From: Priestia aryabhattai B8W22 | GTDB lineage: Bacteria > Bacillota > Bacilli > Bacillales > Bacillaceae_H | Reading direction: 5' to 3' | Length of the DNA: 36,846 nucleotides | Assembly (NCBI RefSeq): GCF_000956595.1 | Contig: NZ_JYOO01000045.1 | Coordinates: forward strand, 1 to 36,846 | In this document: piece by piece, positions 7,335 to 15,319 of the stretch | Layout of the letters: each line of letters opens with the position of its first letter | Position numbering within the stretch: position 1 is the stretch's first letter | Position numbers and translations under genes: made by a program | Notes under the pieces: generated by a model | The model's input: the letters and a program-made list of their open reading frames with translations, nothing else | The model's database searches: none | What the model was told of the DNA's origin: nothing

Positions 7335-8863
7335 AATGCACTCTCCATTTCCTTCATGGTTTTAAACGGCTCATTCAGTAATTGTCCGTCTCTTTTTAAG
7401 ATGAGCTTTGTCGTAATGCGAGATGATTCCAGAATAGTTGGTAGACCGCTCCCTGGATGAGTTCCTCCTCCAACTAGCCAGCAATTTTCTAATTCTTCAA
7501 ATTTATTATGCGGACGCAGCACCATCATTTGAGTGAGCTGATGTCCAAGGTTAAATGTCGCTCCTTTATAGACAAGCACGTCTTCTTCCCACTGCTTTGG
7601 TGAAATGATTTTTTCAACTTCAATATGACTCTCTAAATCTTTGAAACCCGTTTTCTTTTCTACAATTTTTAATACTGCATCTCGAAAAGCTTTTTGTTTT
7701 TCCTCCCAGTTTACACCGCTGAAATTATTTGGAACCGGCGCTAAAATATAAAGAGCAGACTTTCCTTCTGGTGCTAAAGTTGGGTCTGTTACACTTGGGT
7801 TTTGAATGTAGATGGAAGGGTCTTCTGAAAGAGCTAACGTTTTTGTGATCTCTTCTACATTTTTTTTATAATCTTCAGCGAACACAATCGTGTGATGAGG
7901 CAGATCTTTGTACTGTTTGTCTATGCCTAGATAAATCATAAAAGTGGAACAAGAGTATTTTTTCTTTTCAAGTTTTTTAACTGCATATTTTTTAAGCGTA
8001 CCTTCATCTATTAAATTCGTCATCGCATGAGCAAAATCTCCATTGATAATGACGTCGTCTGCTCCTATTCGCTCTCCATTTTCTAGAATAATTCCTTTTA
8101 CTCTCTTCTTTTCAATCCATAGTTTTTGAACACCTTGGTTTAAGTGGATGTGTCCTTGATGTTCTTCCACTACTTTTGCCATTGCTTGAGATAGCTGATT
8201 TACTCCTCCTATCGGATGGAAGATACCGTAAGCATGTTCCATAAACGATAAAATAGAAAAGGCTCCTGGACATTCCCAAGGGGACATTCCCAAGTACTTC
8301 GATTGAAAAGTAAAAGCTAATTTCAATTTCTCATCAGTGAAATACTTGCCAAGTACATCATAGAGCGTTTTACCTAAGGATAAATGCGGCAGTGCTCGAA
8401 TTGCTTCAGGCTTTAAATAGTGATGAAAACGATCCATCTGGCCCTGCAATAAAGGTAGCAAAGCCGCCATCTTTGCTTCGGTGTCTTTCATAAAGCGCTC
8501 ATAGCCTTCTCCGTTTCCTGGGTATAAACGTTCGATTTCTTCTTTCATCTTTTTATGGTTATCCGTCATCTGAATCTGCGCATCATCAAAGATAAGCTCA
8601 TACATGAGATTTAGACGTTTTAAGTCCATATAGTCATGCGCATTGCGATTAGCAGCTTGAAATAATTCTTCAAAAATCTGTGGCATGCTCAAAAATGTAG
8701 GACCCATATCAAACGTATAACCTGACATTTTAATCGCTGAATTTCGCCCGCCCACGTATCCTTGCTTTTCATATACATCTACTTTATAGCCATGACTTGC
8801 TAACAGCATTGCTGCCGCTAGTCCTCCTGGACCTGCTCCAATCACGATTACGTTTTTTTGCAT
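7331..8863 (-). CDS. Carotenoid desaturase/oxidase family protein (CrtI/CrtN/CrtP-like), first crt operon gene
   Basis: A 510-residue FAD-dependent enzyme homologous to its neighbour. The N-terminal motif is VIGAGPGGLAAAMLLASHGY, then EKQGYVGGR and GPTFLSMP. The C-terminal signature is CWLVGGGTHPGSGLPTILESS. Bacillales carotenoid clusters commonly hold two or three such paralogues that split desaturation and terminal oxidation. Which step this one performs cannot be read from the sequence; it could be a second desaturase or a CrtP/CrtNb-type oxidase. I chose the ATG at 8863 because AGGAG lies seven bases upstream and MQKNVIVIGAG is the usual start of the Rossmann fold. An in-frame upstream start at 8887 would add eight residues but sits within the operator repeats. 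Confidence 0.87.
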   Translation of the reverse strand: MQKNVIVIGAGPGGLAAAMLLASHGYKVDVYEKQGYVGGRNSAIKMSGYTFDMGPTFLSMPQIFEELFQAANRNAHDYMDLKRLNLMYELIFDDAQIQMTDNHKKMKEEIERLYPGNGEGYERFMKDTEAKMAALLPLLQGQMDRFHHYLKPEAIRALPHLSLGKTLYDVLGKYFTDEKLKLAFTFQSKYLGMSPWECPGAFSILSFMEHAYGIFHPIGGVNQLSQAMAKVVEEHQGHIHLNQGVQKLWIEKKRVKGIILENGERIGADDVIINGDFAHAMTNLIDEGTLKKYAVKKLEKKKYSCSTFMIYLGIDKQYKDLPHHTIVFAEDYKKNVEEITKTLALSEDPSIYIQNPSVTDPTLAPEGKSALYILAPVPNNFSGVNWEEKQKAFRDAVLKIVEKKTGFKDLESHIEVEKIISPKQWEEDVLVYKGATFNLGHQLTQMMVLRPHNKFEELENCWLVGGGTHPGSGLPTILESSRITTKLILKRDGQLLNEPFKTMKEMESAL

Positions 8864-8879
8864 ACATACACTCCTAATC

Positions 8880-8909
8880 TTATACAATAGTTATACAAAC
8901 ATTATACAA
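8880..8909 (-). promoter_or_regulatory. Three 11-bp direct repeats, probable LitR/CarH-type operator of the crt operon
   Basis: TTGTATAA on the minus strand (TTATACAA on the plus strand) occurs at 8880-8887, 8891-8898 and 8902-8909, with an exact 11-bp period. The array spans the -10 and the first transcribed bases of the crt promoter. CarH/LitR cobalamin photoreceptors are known to bind tandem 11-bp direct repeats, and LitR is reported to repress carotenoid genes of B. megaterium in the dark. The regulator gene is not in this window. Confidence 0.6.
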
Positions 8910-8929
8910 ATCTTTATTATTAAACACAA
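8901..8929 (-). promoter_or_regulatory. crt operon promoter (sigma-A type)
   Basis: On the minus strand, TTGTGT (8924-8929), a 17-bp spacer and TATAAT (8901-8906). The -10 lies within the distal operator repeat. The predicted start is near 8894. Confidence 0.6.
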
Positions 8930-9154
8930 CGATAAACTGCTTGTCTTTATTCGAATCATAAAATTACCAATAACTAAACCATGAAAATATGACGTTTGTA
9001 CCATTTTTCCAGGGTTTCAGTACACTTTCCCTGTATTCGGTGCTTTCAAGCTTTTATTTTATATCTATGTAAAGTTATACAAAAATAGACTGCGGTCTTC
9101 TTCTCTACTTAAACGTATAAAAAAGAGAAATAGATGACTTATTTCATAAAAAAA

Positions 9155-9174
9155 ACCCTCCGTACTGAGAGGGT
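9155..9174 (-). terminator. asnO terminator
   Basis: ACCCTC (9155-9160) pairs with GAGGGT (9169-9174), and the minus-strand product continues into a T-run of eight. The 291 bp from 8888 to 9178 otherwise hold only the crt promoter and one extra TTATACAA at 9075-9082. Confidence 0.8.
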
Positions 9175-9178
9175 CCTG

Positions 9179-11026
9179 TCATTCAACAATTTGAATATTA
9201 TTGTGAGTAAACCAGACGTGAATTTGAGCTAGATGAGCTAGCAGCTGAGGACCTGTCATTAATTGACCAAACCACGGCGCTTTAAATCCTTCTCCGCCTG
9301 TATCAATAATATGCTTTAACTGCTGCTTATCAAAAAATTCGTGAAGAGGTGACTGTTTATCTTGTAAAAGAGATTGAAGCCATACAGTTACAGCTTTCGT
9401 ATAAGCTGGGTTATGCGTTTTAGGGTAAGGGCTTTTCTTGCGATAAAGAACGTCATGAGGCAAAATTCCTTCAAGCGCTTTGCGTAAAATCCCCTTCTCT
9501 TTATTGCCCGTCATTTTCATCTCCCACGGAATATTCCATGCATATTCCACAAGGCGATGATCTGCAAAAGGTACGCGTACTTCTAAGCTCGCGCCCATGC
9601 TCATACGATCTTTACGATCTAATAAAGTTGTCATAAACCAAACCTGATTTAAATAAAACAGCTTTCTCCGCTGCGCATCTTCTAACGATTCACCTTCTAG
9701 TTCAGGCACTTCCTTTAATGTTTCTTCATATCTTGCACGCACATAGTCTTCTAACTGTAATTTCTTTCTCCATGAGCTTTGCAGCAAATCAATTCGAGCA
9801 TCTAATGAACGCATCCACGGGAAGGTATCCGAAGACAAATCATGCTTTCGGTGAAACCACGGATATCCTCCAAAAATTTCATCTGCACATTCTCCTGATA
9901 AGCTCACGACAAAATCTTGTTTGATTTCACGGCAAAACCAAAGCAGCGATGAATCTACATCAGCCATTCCAGGAAGGTCTCTCACCTCTACAGCCTCTGT
10001 TAAATGCTGCACAAGGTCCTCCGTTGAAATAATGCAGCGGTGATGATTTGTTTGAAACGTATCCGACATGAGCTTGATATAAGTTCCATCAGAATTTGGC
10101 TGAAACTCATTTGCTTTAAAAAATTTATCATTGTCTTCATAATCGATAGAATACGTATGAAGAGAGCCTTTTCCACTTTCTTTGAACGCATTTGCAGCAA
10201 TTGCTGTAATGGCGCTTGAGTCCACTCCACCTGATAAAAATGTACAAACCGGGACATCCGACACTAGCTGTCTTATAATCGCGTCTTGCACTAAAAATTT
10301 AACTTTTTCTGTCGTTTCAGCTAAATCATCTGTATGCTGCTCACTTTTTACGTTCCAGTATCGCCAAATCTTCAATCCGTTACGCGTAAGCGTGAGCGCG
10401 TGAGCCGGGCGCAATTCATTTATTTCTTTAAATACGCCGTGGCCCGGAGAACGAGAAGGTCCTAAGCCAAACACTTCTGCTAATCCATCTAATCCTACTT
10501 CCGCTTTTACCTCAGGATGAGCTAATATCGCCTTTAATTCTGATGCAAATTGAATTCCACCTTCATAAGATCGATAGAATAAGGGCTTTACTCCCATTCT
10601 GTCGCGTGCTATAAATAACTTTTCATTGGCTTCATCCCAGATCGAAAAAGCAAAGATACCGTTAAAATGATCTACGCATGATTCTTTCCATTCTATATAA
10701 GATGTTAGAAGTACTTCCGTATCTGAATGTCCTTGAAATTGATAACCTCTTTTTAGTAATTCTTTCCGAATATCTTCCGTGTTGTAAAGCTCTCCATTAT
10801 AGCAAAGCGTGTAGAGCTGTTCATTTTTTTCTCGTGTCATCGGCTGTCTTCCGCCTTGAGGATCTACTACAACTAAGCGTTTGTGCCCAAAAGCAACGTG
10901 CTGCTGTGTCCATACGTTGGTGTCATCAGGACCTCTTTTCGATAAAGTGTCAGCCATTTTTGTTATTGTTGCTGTTTCATTTAAAAGCGATCGCTTTAAG
11001 TCGACCCAACCCGTTATACCACACAT
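9179..11026 (-). CDS. asnO: Asparagine synthetase (glutamine-hydrolysing), AsnB family
   Basis: A 615-residue cytoplasmic enzyme that makes asparagine from aspartate, ATP and glutamine. Cys2 of MCGITGW is the glutaminase nucleophile, and the class II amidotransferase domain covers about residues 2-210 (RGPDD, YNGELYN). The synthetase domain follows with the pyrophosphate loop SGGVDSS at 265-271 and SGECADEIFGGYPWF. The start ATG is preceded by AAAGGATGATAAACG. Position beside yisN and a squalene-synthase-like gene matches B. subtilis asnO (yisO), recalled as sporulation-specific. A CATACAAT box upstream suits sporulation expression. Confidence 0.93.
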   Translation of the reverse strand: MCGITGWVDLKRSLLNETATITKMADTLSKRGPDDTNVWTQQHVAFGHKRLVVVDPQGGRQPMTREKNEQLYTLCYNGELYNTEDIRKELLKRGYQFQGHSDTEVLLTSYIEWKESCVDHFNGIFAFSIWDEANEKLFIARDRMGVKPLFYRSYEGGIQFASELKAILAHPEVKAEVGLDGLAEVFGLGPSRSPGHGVFKEINELRPAHALTLTRNGLKIWRYWNVKSEQHTDDLAETTEKVKFLVQDAIIRQLVSDVPVCTFLSGGVDSSAITAIAANAFKESGKGSLHTYSIDYEDNDKFFKANEFQPNSDGTYIKLMSDTFQTNHHRCIISTEDLVQHLTEAVEVRDLPGMADVDSSLLWFCREIKQDFVVSLSGECADEIFGGYPWFHRKHDLSSDTFPWMRSLDARIDLLQSSWRKKLQLEDYVRARYEETLKEVPELEGESLEDAQRRKLFYLNQVWFMTTLLDRKDRMSMGASLEVRVPFADHRLVEYAWNIPWEMKMTGNKEKGILRKALEGILPHDVLYRKKSPYPKTHNPAYTKAVTVWLQSLLQDKQSPLHEFFDKQQLKHIIDTGGEGFKAPWFGQLMTGPQLLAHLAQIHVWFTHNNIQIVE

Positions 11027-11075
11027 CGTTTATCATCCTTTCTTTCACGCTCTTGTTTATGAATGAAATAATGCC

Positions 11076-11083
11076 ATTGTATG
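11076..11083 (-). promoter_or_regulatory. Possible sigma-E/sigma-K -10 element of asnO
   Basis: CATACAAT on the minus strand, 50-57 bp upstream of the asnO start, matches the sigma-E -10 consensus (CATACANT). No convincing -35 was found at the usual distance, so this is weak. Recalled sporulation expression of B. subtilis asnO makes it plausible. Confidence 0.3.
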
Positions 11084-11197
11084 CACGCAATAGTTACAGT
11101 TGAATTGTCCTTATATTTTATTTTTACTTTCAAGTTATAAAGAGAGCTTTTTTAGGCAATAAAAAAATATGGATAAATATCACACGGAGGTTTGATT

Positions 11198-11758
11198 ATG
11201 AATCATTATTCTAAACAACAAGCTATGAACAATCAGCCGCGTTCCTTCGTGATTGGTACGGTTGAATGTGTTGATTCACAGTGGATTTTCTTTGAAGATG
11301 AAAGTGACGAAGCTTCCATGCTCCATGAAGTAATGGATGATACATTAGAACTTCTTATTGATACACGCTGGGAAAAAGCCATTATGGTTGATGACCGTCA
11401 AATAAAGCTTCACGATGGAACGTATTTATTGCGAAATGGGGATAAGCTACGACTGACTAAAAAGCTACCTTATGCATACGAACAGCTTCTTCAATCACTA
11501 CCGAAAGAGACCTTTTTATCATTCACTCAGCACTTAAATTCATTAAAATTCTCTCTTTATGATTGTATTTACTGTCACAACACATTATGTTTTTTACCGA
11601 CAGACGGTGATACAAAAGGTGCTAATTTTATCATTTATGACAATGAGGAAAAAATTTGTGCCGTTCAGCATTTATTCGAACGAGGCACCCAGTACCTAGA
11701 CCGATTTGAATATACCGTTAACGATGGAGAACGCTCAATGAATCTTTTTTTAGATTAA
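11198..11758 (+). CDS. yisN: YisN-like protein of unknown function (DUF2777 type)
   Basis: A 186-residue soluble protein with no signal peptide or membrane helix. It is acidic in places (FFEDESDEASMLHEVMDD) and has one CxxC-like segment (YDCIYCHNTLCF, near residue 125). By position (divergent from asnO, facing yisL) and resemblance it corresponds to B. subtilis YisN, which I recall as a DUF2777 protein with no known role. The ATG at 11198 is preferred because GGAGG ends seven bases before it; a TTG at 11192 is in frame but too close. It shares a 20-bp-stem terminator with convergent yisL. Confidence 0.7.
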   Translation: MNHYSKQQAMNNQPRSFVIGTVECVDSQWIFFEDESDEASMLHEVMDDTLELLIDTRWEKAIMVDDRQIKLHDGTYLLRNGDKLRLTKKLPYAYEQLLQSLPKETFLSFTQHLNSLKFSLYDCIYCHNTLCFLPTDGDTKGANFIIYDNEEKICAVQHLFERGTQYLDRFEYTVNDGERSMNLFLD

Positions 11759-11831
11759 AGCAACAGAAAAGAGTGTGAGACATAACTTCATCAACCCAAT
11801 CTAAAAACGAACAAATTGGATATATGAGTTC

Positions 11832-11925
11832 GTATGGATTACTTTTACACCGCTATTGGTTTCCGTGCAAGGCGAAGATTCCAATCAACAGCTAGAAGCA
11901 CCTACACACATGAAACCTGCCTTCA
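11832..11925. repeat. Dispersed intergenic repeat, copy 2
   Basis: A shortened relative of the element at 10-134, same orientation. Shared blocks are GTATGGAT, CACCGCT.TTG.TTTCC, TGCAAGGC, CCAATCAACAGCTA, GAAGCA and ACATGAAACCT. The central GC-rich part and right GCCTTGC arm are missing. Like copy 1, it lies directly beside the terminator of a leftward gene. Confidence 0.65.
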
Positions 11926-11938
11926 CGATGACAACAAG

Positions 11939-11985
11939 AAAAACCGAAGTATTAATCAATAACTCTGATTAATACTTCGGTTTTT
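11939..11985. terminator. Bidirectional terminator between yisN and yisL
   Basis: AAAAACCGAAGTATTAATCA (11939-11958) pairs perfectly over 20 bp with 11966-11985, loop of seven. A-runs on the left and T-runs on the right make it functional on both strands for the two converging genes. Confidence 0.92.
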
Positions 11986-12003
11986 CTTTCAACTAAAATC
12001 CTC

Positions 12004-12351
12004 TTATCCTAGTACGACATATCCGTAATAGAATACTAAGATAAGCGCAATTGCAAGAACTGCCCAAGCAACGCCTGTACGCTTTCCTTTTTCAGTACGA
12101 ACAAGTACCATTTCCATTCCCACAAGCACTAGCACTCCGGCAATCCCTTTAATGAGCGCTGCACCTTGAAAATGGTACCAAGCTGCTAACATGTGCAGAC
12201 CTGATACTAATACTAATAAGTATAGAAGTCTCGCTACCATATGTAGAATTTTCTGACCTTTAGCTTTACCTGCTCGATGTAAAATCAACGAAACCACAAA
12301 CGAGATAATCAATAATGTCCAAAGCGTTACATGAATATGTAGTGGAGCCAT
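12004..12351 (-). CDS. yisL: YisL-family (UPF0344) integral membrane protein
   Basis: A 115-residue protein with four predicted membrane helices (about 9-27, 37-58, 63-83, 92-113) and short loops (HRAGKAKGQ, RTEKGKR). The length and sequence (HIHVTLWTLL, KILHMVARLLYLLVLVSG) match the YisL/UPF0344 family, whose function is unknown. The start ATG at 12351 is preceded by GAAAGGACGTGAG. It is a single gene, convergent with yisN, and sits in the same neighbourhood as in B. subtilis. Confidence 0.85.
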   Translation of the reverse strand: MAPLHIHVTLWTLLIISFVVSLILHRAGKAKGQKILHMVARLLYLLVLVSGLHMLAAWYHFQGAALIKGIAGVLVLVGMEMVLVRTEKGKRTGVAWAVLAIALILVFYYGYVVLG

Positions 12352-12429
12352 TCATCTCACGTCCTTTCTGAAAATATCATATCATGAAAACCTTTCCTTC
12401 ACCAATAATATAAGGAAAGAAAAGGATTT

Positions 12430-13602
12430 TTAGCGGCTGCGTCCATAAGTAGCATACCGAATGAGTTTTTCAAGCGGTCCATCTGAGAATAGGCTCATCC
12501 ATATCCAGCTTCCCAGCAGTTGAATAAAAATGATAATCCCCGCAATAGCCAACCCTTCTACAATGGAAATATGTCCGTAGTACCCTAACCCATATGAGTA
12601 AAAAAGGAATGTACATACAATGGACTGGACAATATAGTTAGTTAAAATCATTCTCCCCAAAAGAGCAAATGGCTGCATGATTTTTTGAATAGATACACTT
12701 CGCATAGCTAATGTGACCAACGTTACAATAAAAATAGCTCCTGCCGTTCCTCCGATTGCATCGTGGATATAGGATGTAGCTACATTGTGATCTAAAGCAT
12801 ACGGCAGTACGGATGATGCTGTATACGCGATAAATGAAATAAGACAAAGCCACTTTGTCTCCACTATATATTCTTCTGTTTCTTCGAACCACTCGCTTTT
12901 CGCCATAAAACCGCCTAATAAAAATAGTGGAAATAGCGATAAAAACAGAAAAGGAACCGTATTTAAATTATACGCGTAGTACCAATCCAGCAAACGCTGA
13001 TGAAAAATCGACGCAAAACTTCCGTGTCCATATACTTGAAGCGCTTGGTCAATAATAGGCTGGTGAATTCCCGCTGCTGTATCTCCTTCATTAGCAAAAG
13101 CCGCTACTGTTAAAATAACAATCATAATCAAAGCATAAATACTAAATATTCCGGTTCCCCACGCTAATAACACTTCTTTCTTTGCTTCTTGAAAAAATAG
13201 CATAATCAAAGCAAAGAAGCTGTATATCATAATCATATCACCATGCCAAATAAATACAGCATGAATAGCTCCAACGAGAAGCAAAGCCGTCATTCTTCGT
13301 ACATAAAAAGGAGTAAAGCTTACTTGCCTTTCGTATGTACGCTGAAACATTTTCATAAAACCAAATCCAAACAAAATAGCGAGCAGCGCGTACCCTGTCT
13401 GCCCTACTATTATATCAACTAATCCATTAGCAACAGTATTCATTCTTGAACCATCAAACAAATTATTGTCGTAATAGGAAGCAGGCGAATAAAAATCCGG
13501 CATGTTCATCAGCAAAATACCAATAAGCGCGATTCCTTTTAATACATCCGCTGCTTCAATACGCTGTTCTTTATCAGTCGCGTTCATTTTGAATCGTTTC
13601 AT
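12430..13602 (-). CDS. DUF418-family polytopic membrane protein (YeiB-like)
   Basis: A 390-residue membrane protein with roughly nine to ten helices. Its N-terminal segment RIEAADVLKGIALIGILLMN and the C-terminal DUF418-like region (FALLGRMILTNYIVQS, ending GPLEKLIRY) place it with the YeiB/DUF418 family. Function is not established; some relatives are suspected transporters or acyltransferase-like proteins. It is transcribed leftward, divergent from gerPA, and has no obvious operon partner. In B. subtilis I recall other genes (yisI-yisK) here, so this is a lineage-specific insertion between yisL and gerP. Confidence 0.75.
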   Translation of the reverse strand: MKRFKMNATDKEQRIEAADVLKGIALIGILLMNMPDFYSPASYYDNNLFDGSRMNTVANGLVDIIVGQTGYALLAILFGFGFMKMFQRTYERQVSFTPFYVRRMTALLLVGAIHAVFIWHGDMIMIYSFFALIMLFFQEAKKEVLLAWGTGIFSIYALIMIVILTVAAFANEGDTAAGIHQPIIDQALQVYGHGSFASIFHQRLLDWYYAYNLNTVPFLFLSLFPLFLLGGFMAKSEWFEETEEYIVETKWLCLISFIAYTASSVLPYALDHNVATSYIHDAIGGTAGAIFIVTLVTLAMRSVSIQKIMQPFALLGRMILTNYIVQSIVCTFLFYSYGLGYYGHISIVEGLAIAGIIIFIQLLGSWIWMSLFSDGPLEKLIRYATYGRSR

Positions 13603-13741
13603 TCTTTCACACCTTACATGATTTCATTATTGCTTTCACATTATATCGAACATAAAAATTTTTCTTCAATGTTTACTATTTCCATTCCTCTCTTTAATGT
13701 TTTACTTACTCTTTGCATATAGATAAGGAAAAAGCATTAAT

Positions 13742-13769
13742 CACCTTTTTGTCTAGGCTTCATATGCTG
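13742..13769 (+). promoter_or_regulatory. Candidate sigma-K promoter of the gerP operon
   Basis: CACC (13742-13745) as a -35 AC-type element, 15 bp, then CATATGCTG (13761-13769), a partial match to the sigma-K -10 (CATANNNTA), about 30 bp upstream of gerPA. The gerP operon is known to be expressed in the mother cell under sigma-K. Confidence 0.4.
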
Positions 13770-13800
13770 TTACTAGACTAAATTAAAAGGGTGTTTGCCT

Positions 13801-14022
13801 ATGCCTGCCATTGTTGGTGTTGTTAATCTTAACAGTGTTGGTTCAGCCAGCGTCTTTCATATTGGAGATGTTTATACAATAGCCCCTATTTCTACTGCTA
13901 AAACATTTGCTGGCGCAGGTTCGTTTAATACAGGCGACGGATTATATGTTGTGAATCAGCAGAGCTCAACGAATACGTCGGACAATGACGTAAATGATCA
14001 AAATGTCGCTGGAAATCTCTAA
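13801..14022 (+). CDS. gerPA: Spore germination/coat permeability protein GerPA
   Basis: A 73-residue protein, first of the six-gene gerP operon. GerP proteins are needed for a coat structure that lets germinants reach receptors at the inner spore membrane. The sequence begins MPAIVGVVNLNSVGSASVF, contains the family motif HIGDVYTIAPIS, then a Gly/Asn/Thr-rich stretch and ends DNDVNDQNVAGNL. It is strongly similar to GerPF at the other end of the operon. The ATG at 13801 is preferred over the in-frame TTG at 13795 because AAAAGGGTG sits 6-14 bases upstream and MPAI matches GerPF. Confidence 0.92.
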   Translation: MPAIVGVVNLNSVGSASVFHIGDVYTIAPISTAKTFAGAGSFNTGDGLYVVNQQSSTNTSDNDVNDQNVAGNL

Positions 14023-14052
14023 TAGAAATGAAGCTCATACAGGAGGATGCTT

Positions 14053-14328
14053 ATGAACTTTTATGTGAATCAAAGTATCTGTATTCAAAGTATGAAAATC
14101 AGTGCTGTCAGTAACTCTTCGGTACTTCAAATTGGAAGCGTCGGTGTCATTAAGCCAAACTCAAATCTCTTTAATACAGGAGGATTTACAGGTGCTGCAC
14201 CTACTGAAACAAAAAAAGGCATTCTTGGATCTGTTTCTCCTTCTACATTTACCCCAGGAACCGGCGCAGGAACTGCCCCAGCTCCTTTTTCCCAGTCTTT
14301 AACTCCCCCAGCTCGAGACAACGACTGA
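14053..14328 (+). CDS. gerPB: Spore germination protein GerPB
   Basis: A 91-residue GerP protein. Its N-terminal half (NQSICIQSMKISAVSNSSVL then QIGSVGVIKPNS) has the beta-strand motif shared with GerPD, GerPE, GerPA and GerPF. The C-terminal half is low-complexity Gly/Ala/Pro/Thr (TPGTGAGTAPAPF). The ATG at 14053 is chosen because AGGAGG (14041-14046) lies six bases upstream; an in-frame ATG at 14047 directly abuts that site. It follows gerPA by 30 bp. Confidence 0.9.
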   Translation: MNFYVNQSICIQSMKISAVSNSSVLQIGSVGVIKPNSNLFNTGGFTGAAPTETKKGILGSVSPSTFTPGTGAGTAPAPFSQSLTPPARDND

Positions 14329-14417
14329 CATGTTACAACCTTCATCGCCATATGTATATATATAACTATTTTCTTTATCGGAAGATAAGGGAATCGAGGT
14401 GATTGAAGGTGGATAAC

Positions 14418-15134
14418 ATGAACTATATTCAGCAAGTTCATCAGTATGTTCAGCAAATGTCTTCGTATATTCAGCAGCAAGAAGGACGCATTGCTCAGCT
14501 TGAAAAAAACGTACAAGAACTTCAGCAAAAAATAAAAGAATTAGGTGAACAGCCACCTATTAAAATTGATAAAATTGAATATAAATTTGAACAGTTAAAA
14601 ATTGATTCTTTAGATGGAACATTAAATATTGGATTGAATCCTCTTACACCCGATAATTTAGAAGATATCATTATTAATGAGAAACCAGAAGTAACATTTC
14701 CGCAAGGAGCTCAGCCCCAAGGGCAGCCGCCTCAAGGTGAGCAGCCGGGACAACCCGGAGGTCCTGGACCGCAAAATCCCAGCTTAAAGCCATTGGATCG
14801 CCACCCGGAAAAGCAGTGGGTCTCTGATATTCACGAAACGATTTTAGGTGAACTTAATCAACATGGGTTTTCTATGGTTCAACATGTGCTTGATGAGCGC
14901 TCGATGATGATTGATGAATCGTACTACGAGTTTATTTTAGAGGATATTAAAAAGCAGCTGCAGCAGCGGATTACTTTTTATATACAGCAAGTTCAGCCGG
15001 AAGAAATGGAACGAAATTTTGAACAAATTAAACCGCAAATTATCGGTAAACTTTACGAAGATATGAAAAAAGGAATTGACGCATTTTTAACGTATTTACC
15101 TGAATCTTTAAAGAAAGGTGGACCCCCTTCATGA
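14418..15134 (+). CDS. gerPC: Spore germination protein GerPC
   Basis: A 238-residue protein unlike the other GerP members. The first 50 residues form a Gln-rich amphipathic coiled coil (QQEGRIAQLEKNVQELQQK). A Pro/Gln/Gly-rich linker follows near residues 98-122 (QPQGQPPQGEQPGQPGGPGP), then a helical C-terminal domain. It is thought to help build the coat structure. ATG 14418 is preferred because AAGGTGG lies just upstream; in-frame TTG 14403 and GTG 14409 remain possible. The stop overlaps the gerPD start (ATGA), implying coupling. Confidence 0.9.
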   Translation: MNYIQQVHQYVQQMSSYIQQQEGRIAQLEKNVQELQQKIKELGEQPPIKIDKIEYKFEQLKIDSLDGTLNIGLNPLTPDNLEDIIINEKPEVTFPQGAQPQGQPPQGEQPGQPGGPGPQNPSLKPLDRHPEKQWVSDIHETILGELNQHGFSMVQHVLDERSMMIDESYYEFILEDIKKQLQQRITFYIQQVQPEEMERNFEQIKPQIIGKLYEDMKKGIDAFLTYLPESLKKGGPPS

Positions 15135-15307
15135 ACTTTAACGTTGTAAACCGTGAATTGCTTGTTGGAGACATTAATATTACAGGTGTATCTTCTTCCT
15201 CTCTTTTTTTAATTGGTGATGCAAATTACATCTCTCTATCCTCAACATTTGATACGCCAGCGGAATCTTTGATTATCGGCCCTTATGTTCCACTATCGTT
15301 ATCATAA
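15131..15307 (+). CDS. gerPD: Spore germination protein GerPD (58 aa)
   Basis: A 58-codon gene that is easily missed. It starts at ATG 15131, overlapping the gerPC stop by four bases, and ends at TAA 15305-15307. The translation begins MNFNVVNRELLVGDINITGV and contains SSSSLFLIGDANYISLSS, the shared GerP motif, then ends IIGPYVPLSLS. Length and position match GerPD of other Bacillus gerP operons. gerPE follows after 12 bp. Confidence 0.9.
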   Translation: MNFNVVNRELLVGDINITGVSSSSLFLIGDANYISLSSTFDTPAESLIIGPYVPLSLS

Positions 15308-15319
15308 AGGAGCGTATGT

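Noticed and set aside
8888-9178. Possible small gene or riboswitch between crt and asnO
   Set aside because: Only the crt promoter, one extra TTATACAA and a short CAGGG/CCCTG repeat are visible; no ribosome site with a frame and no recognisable riboswitch core.
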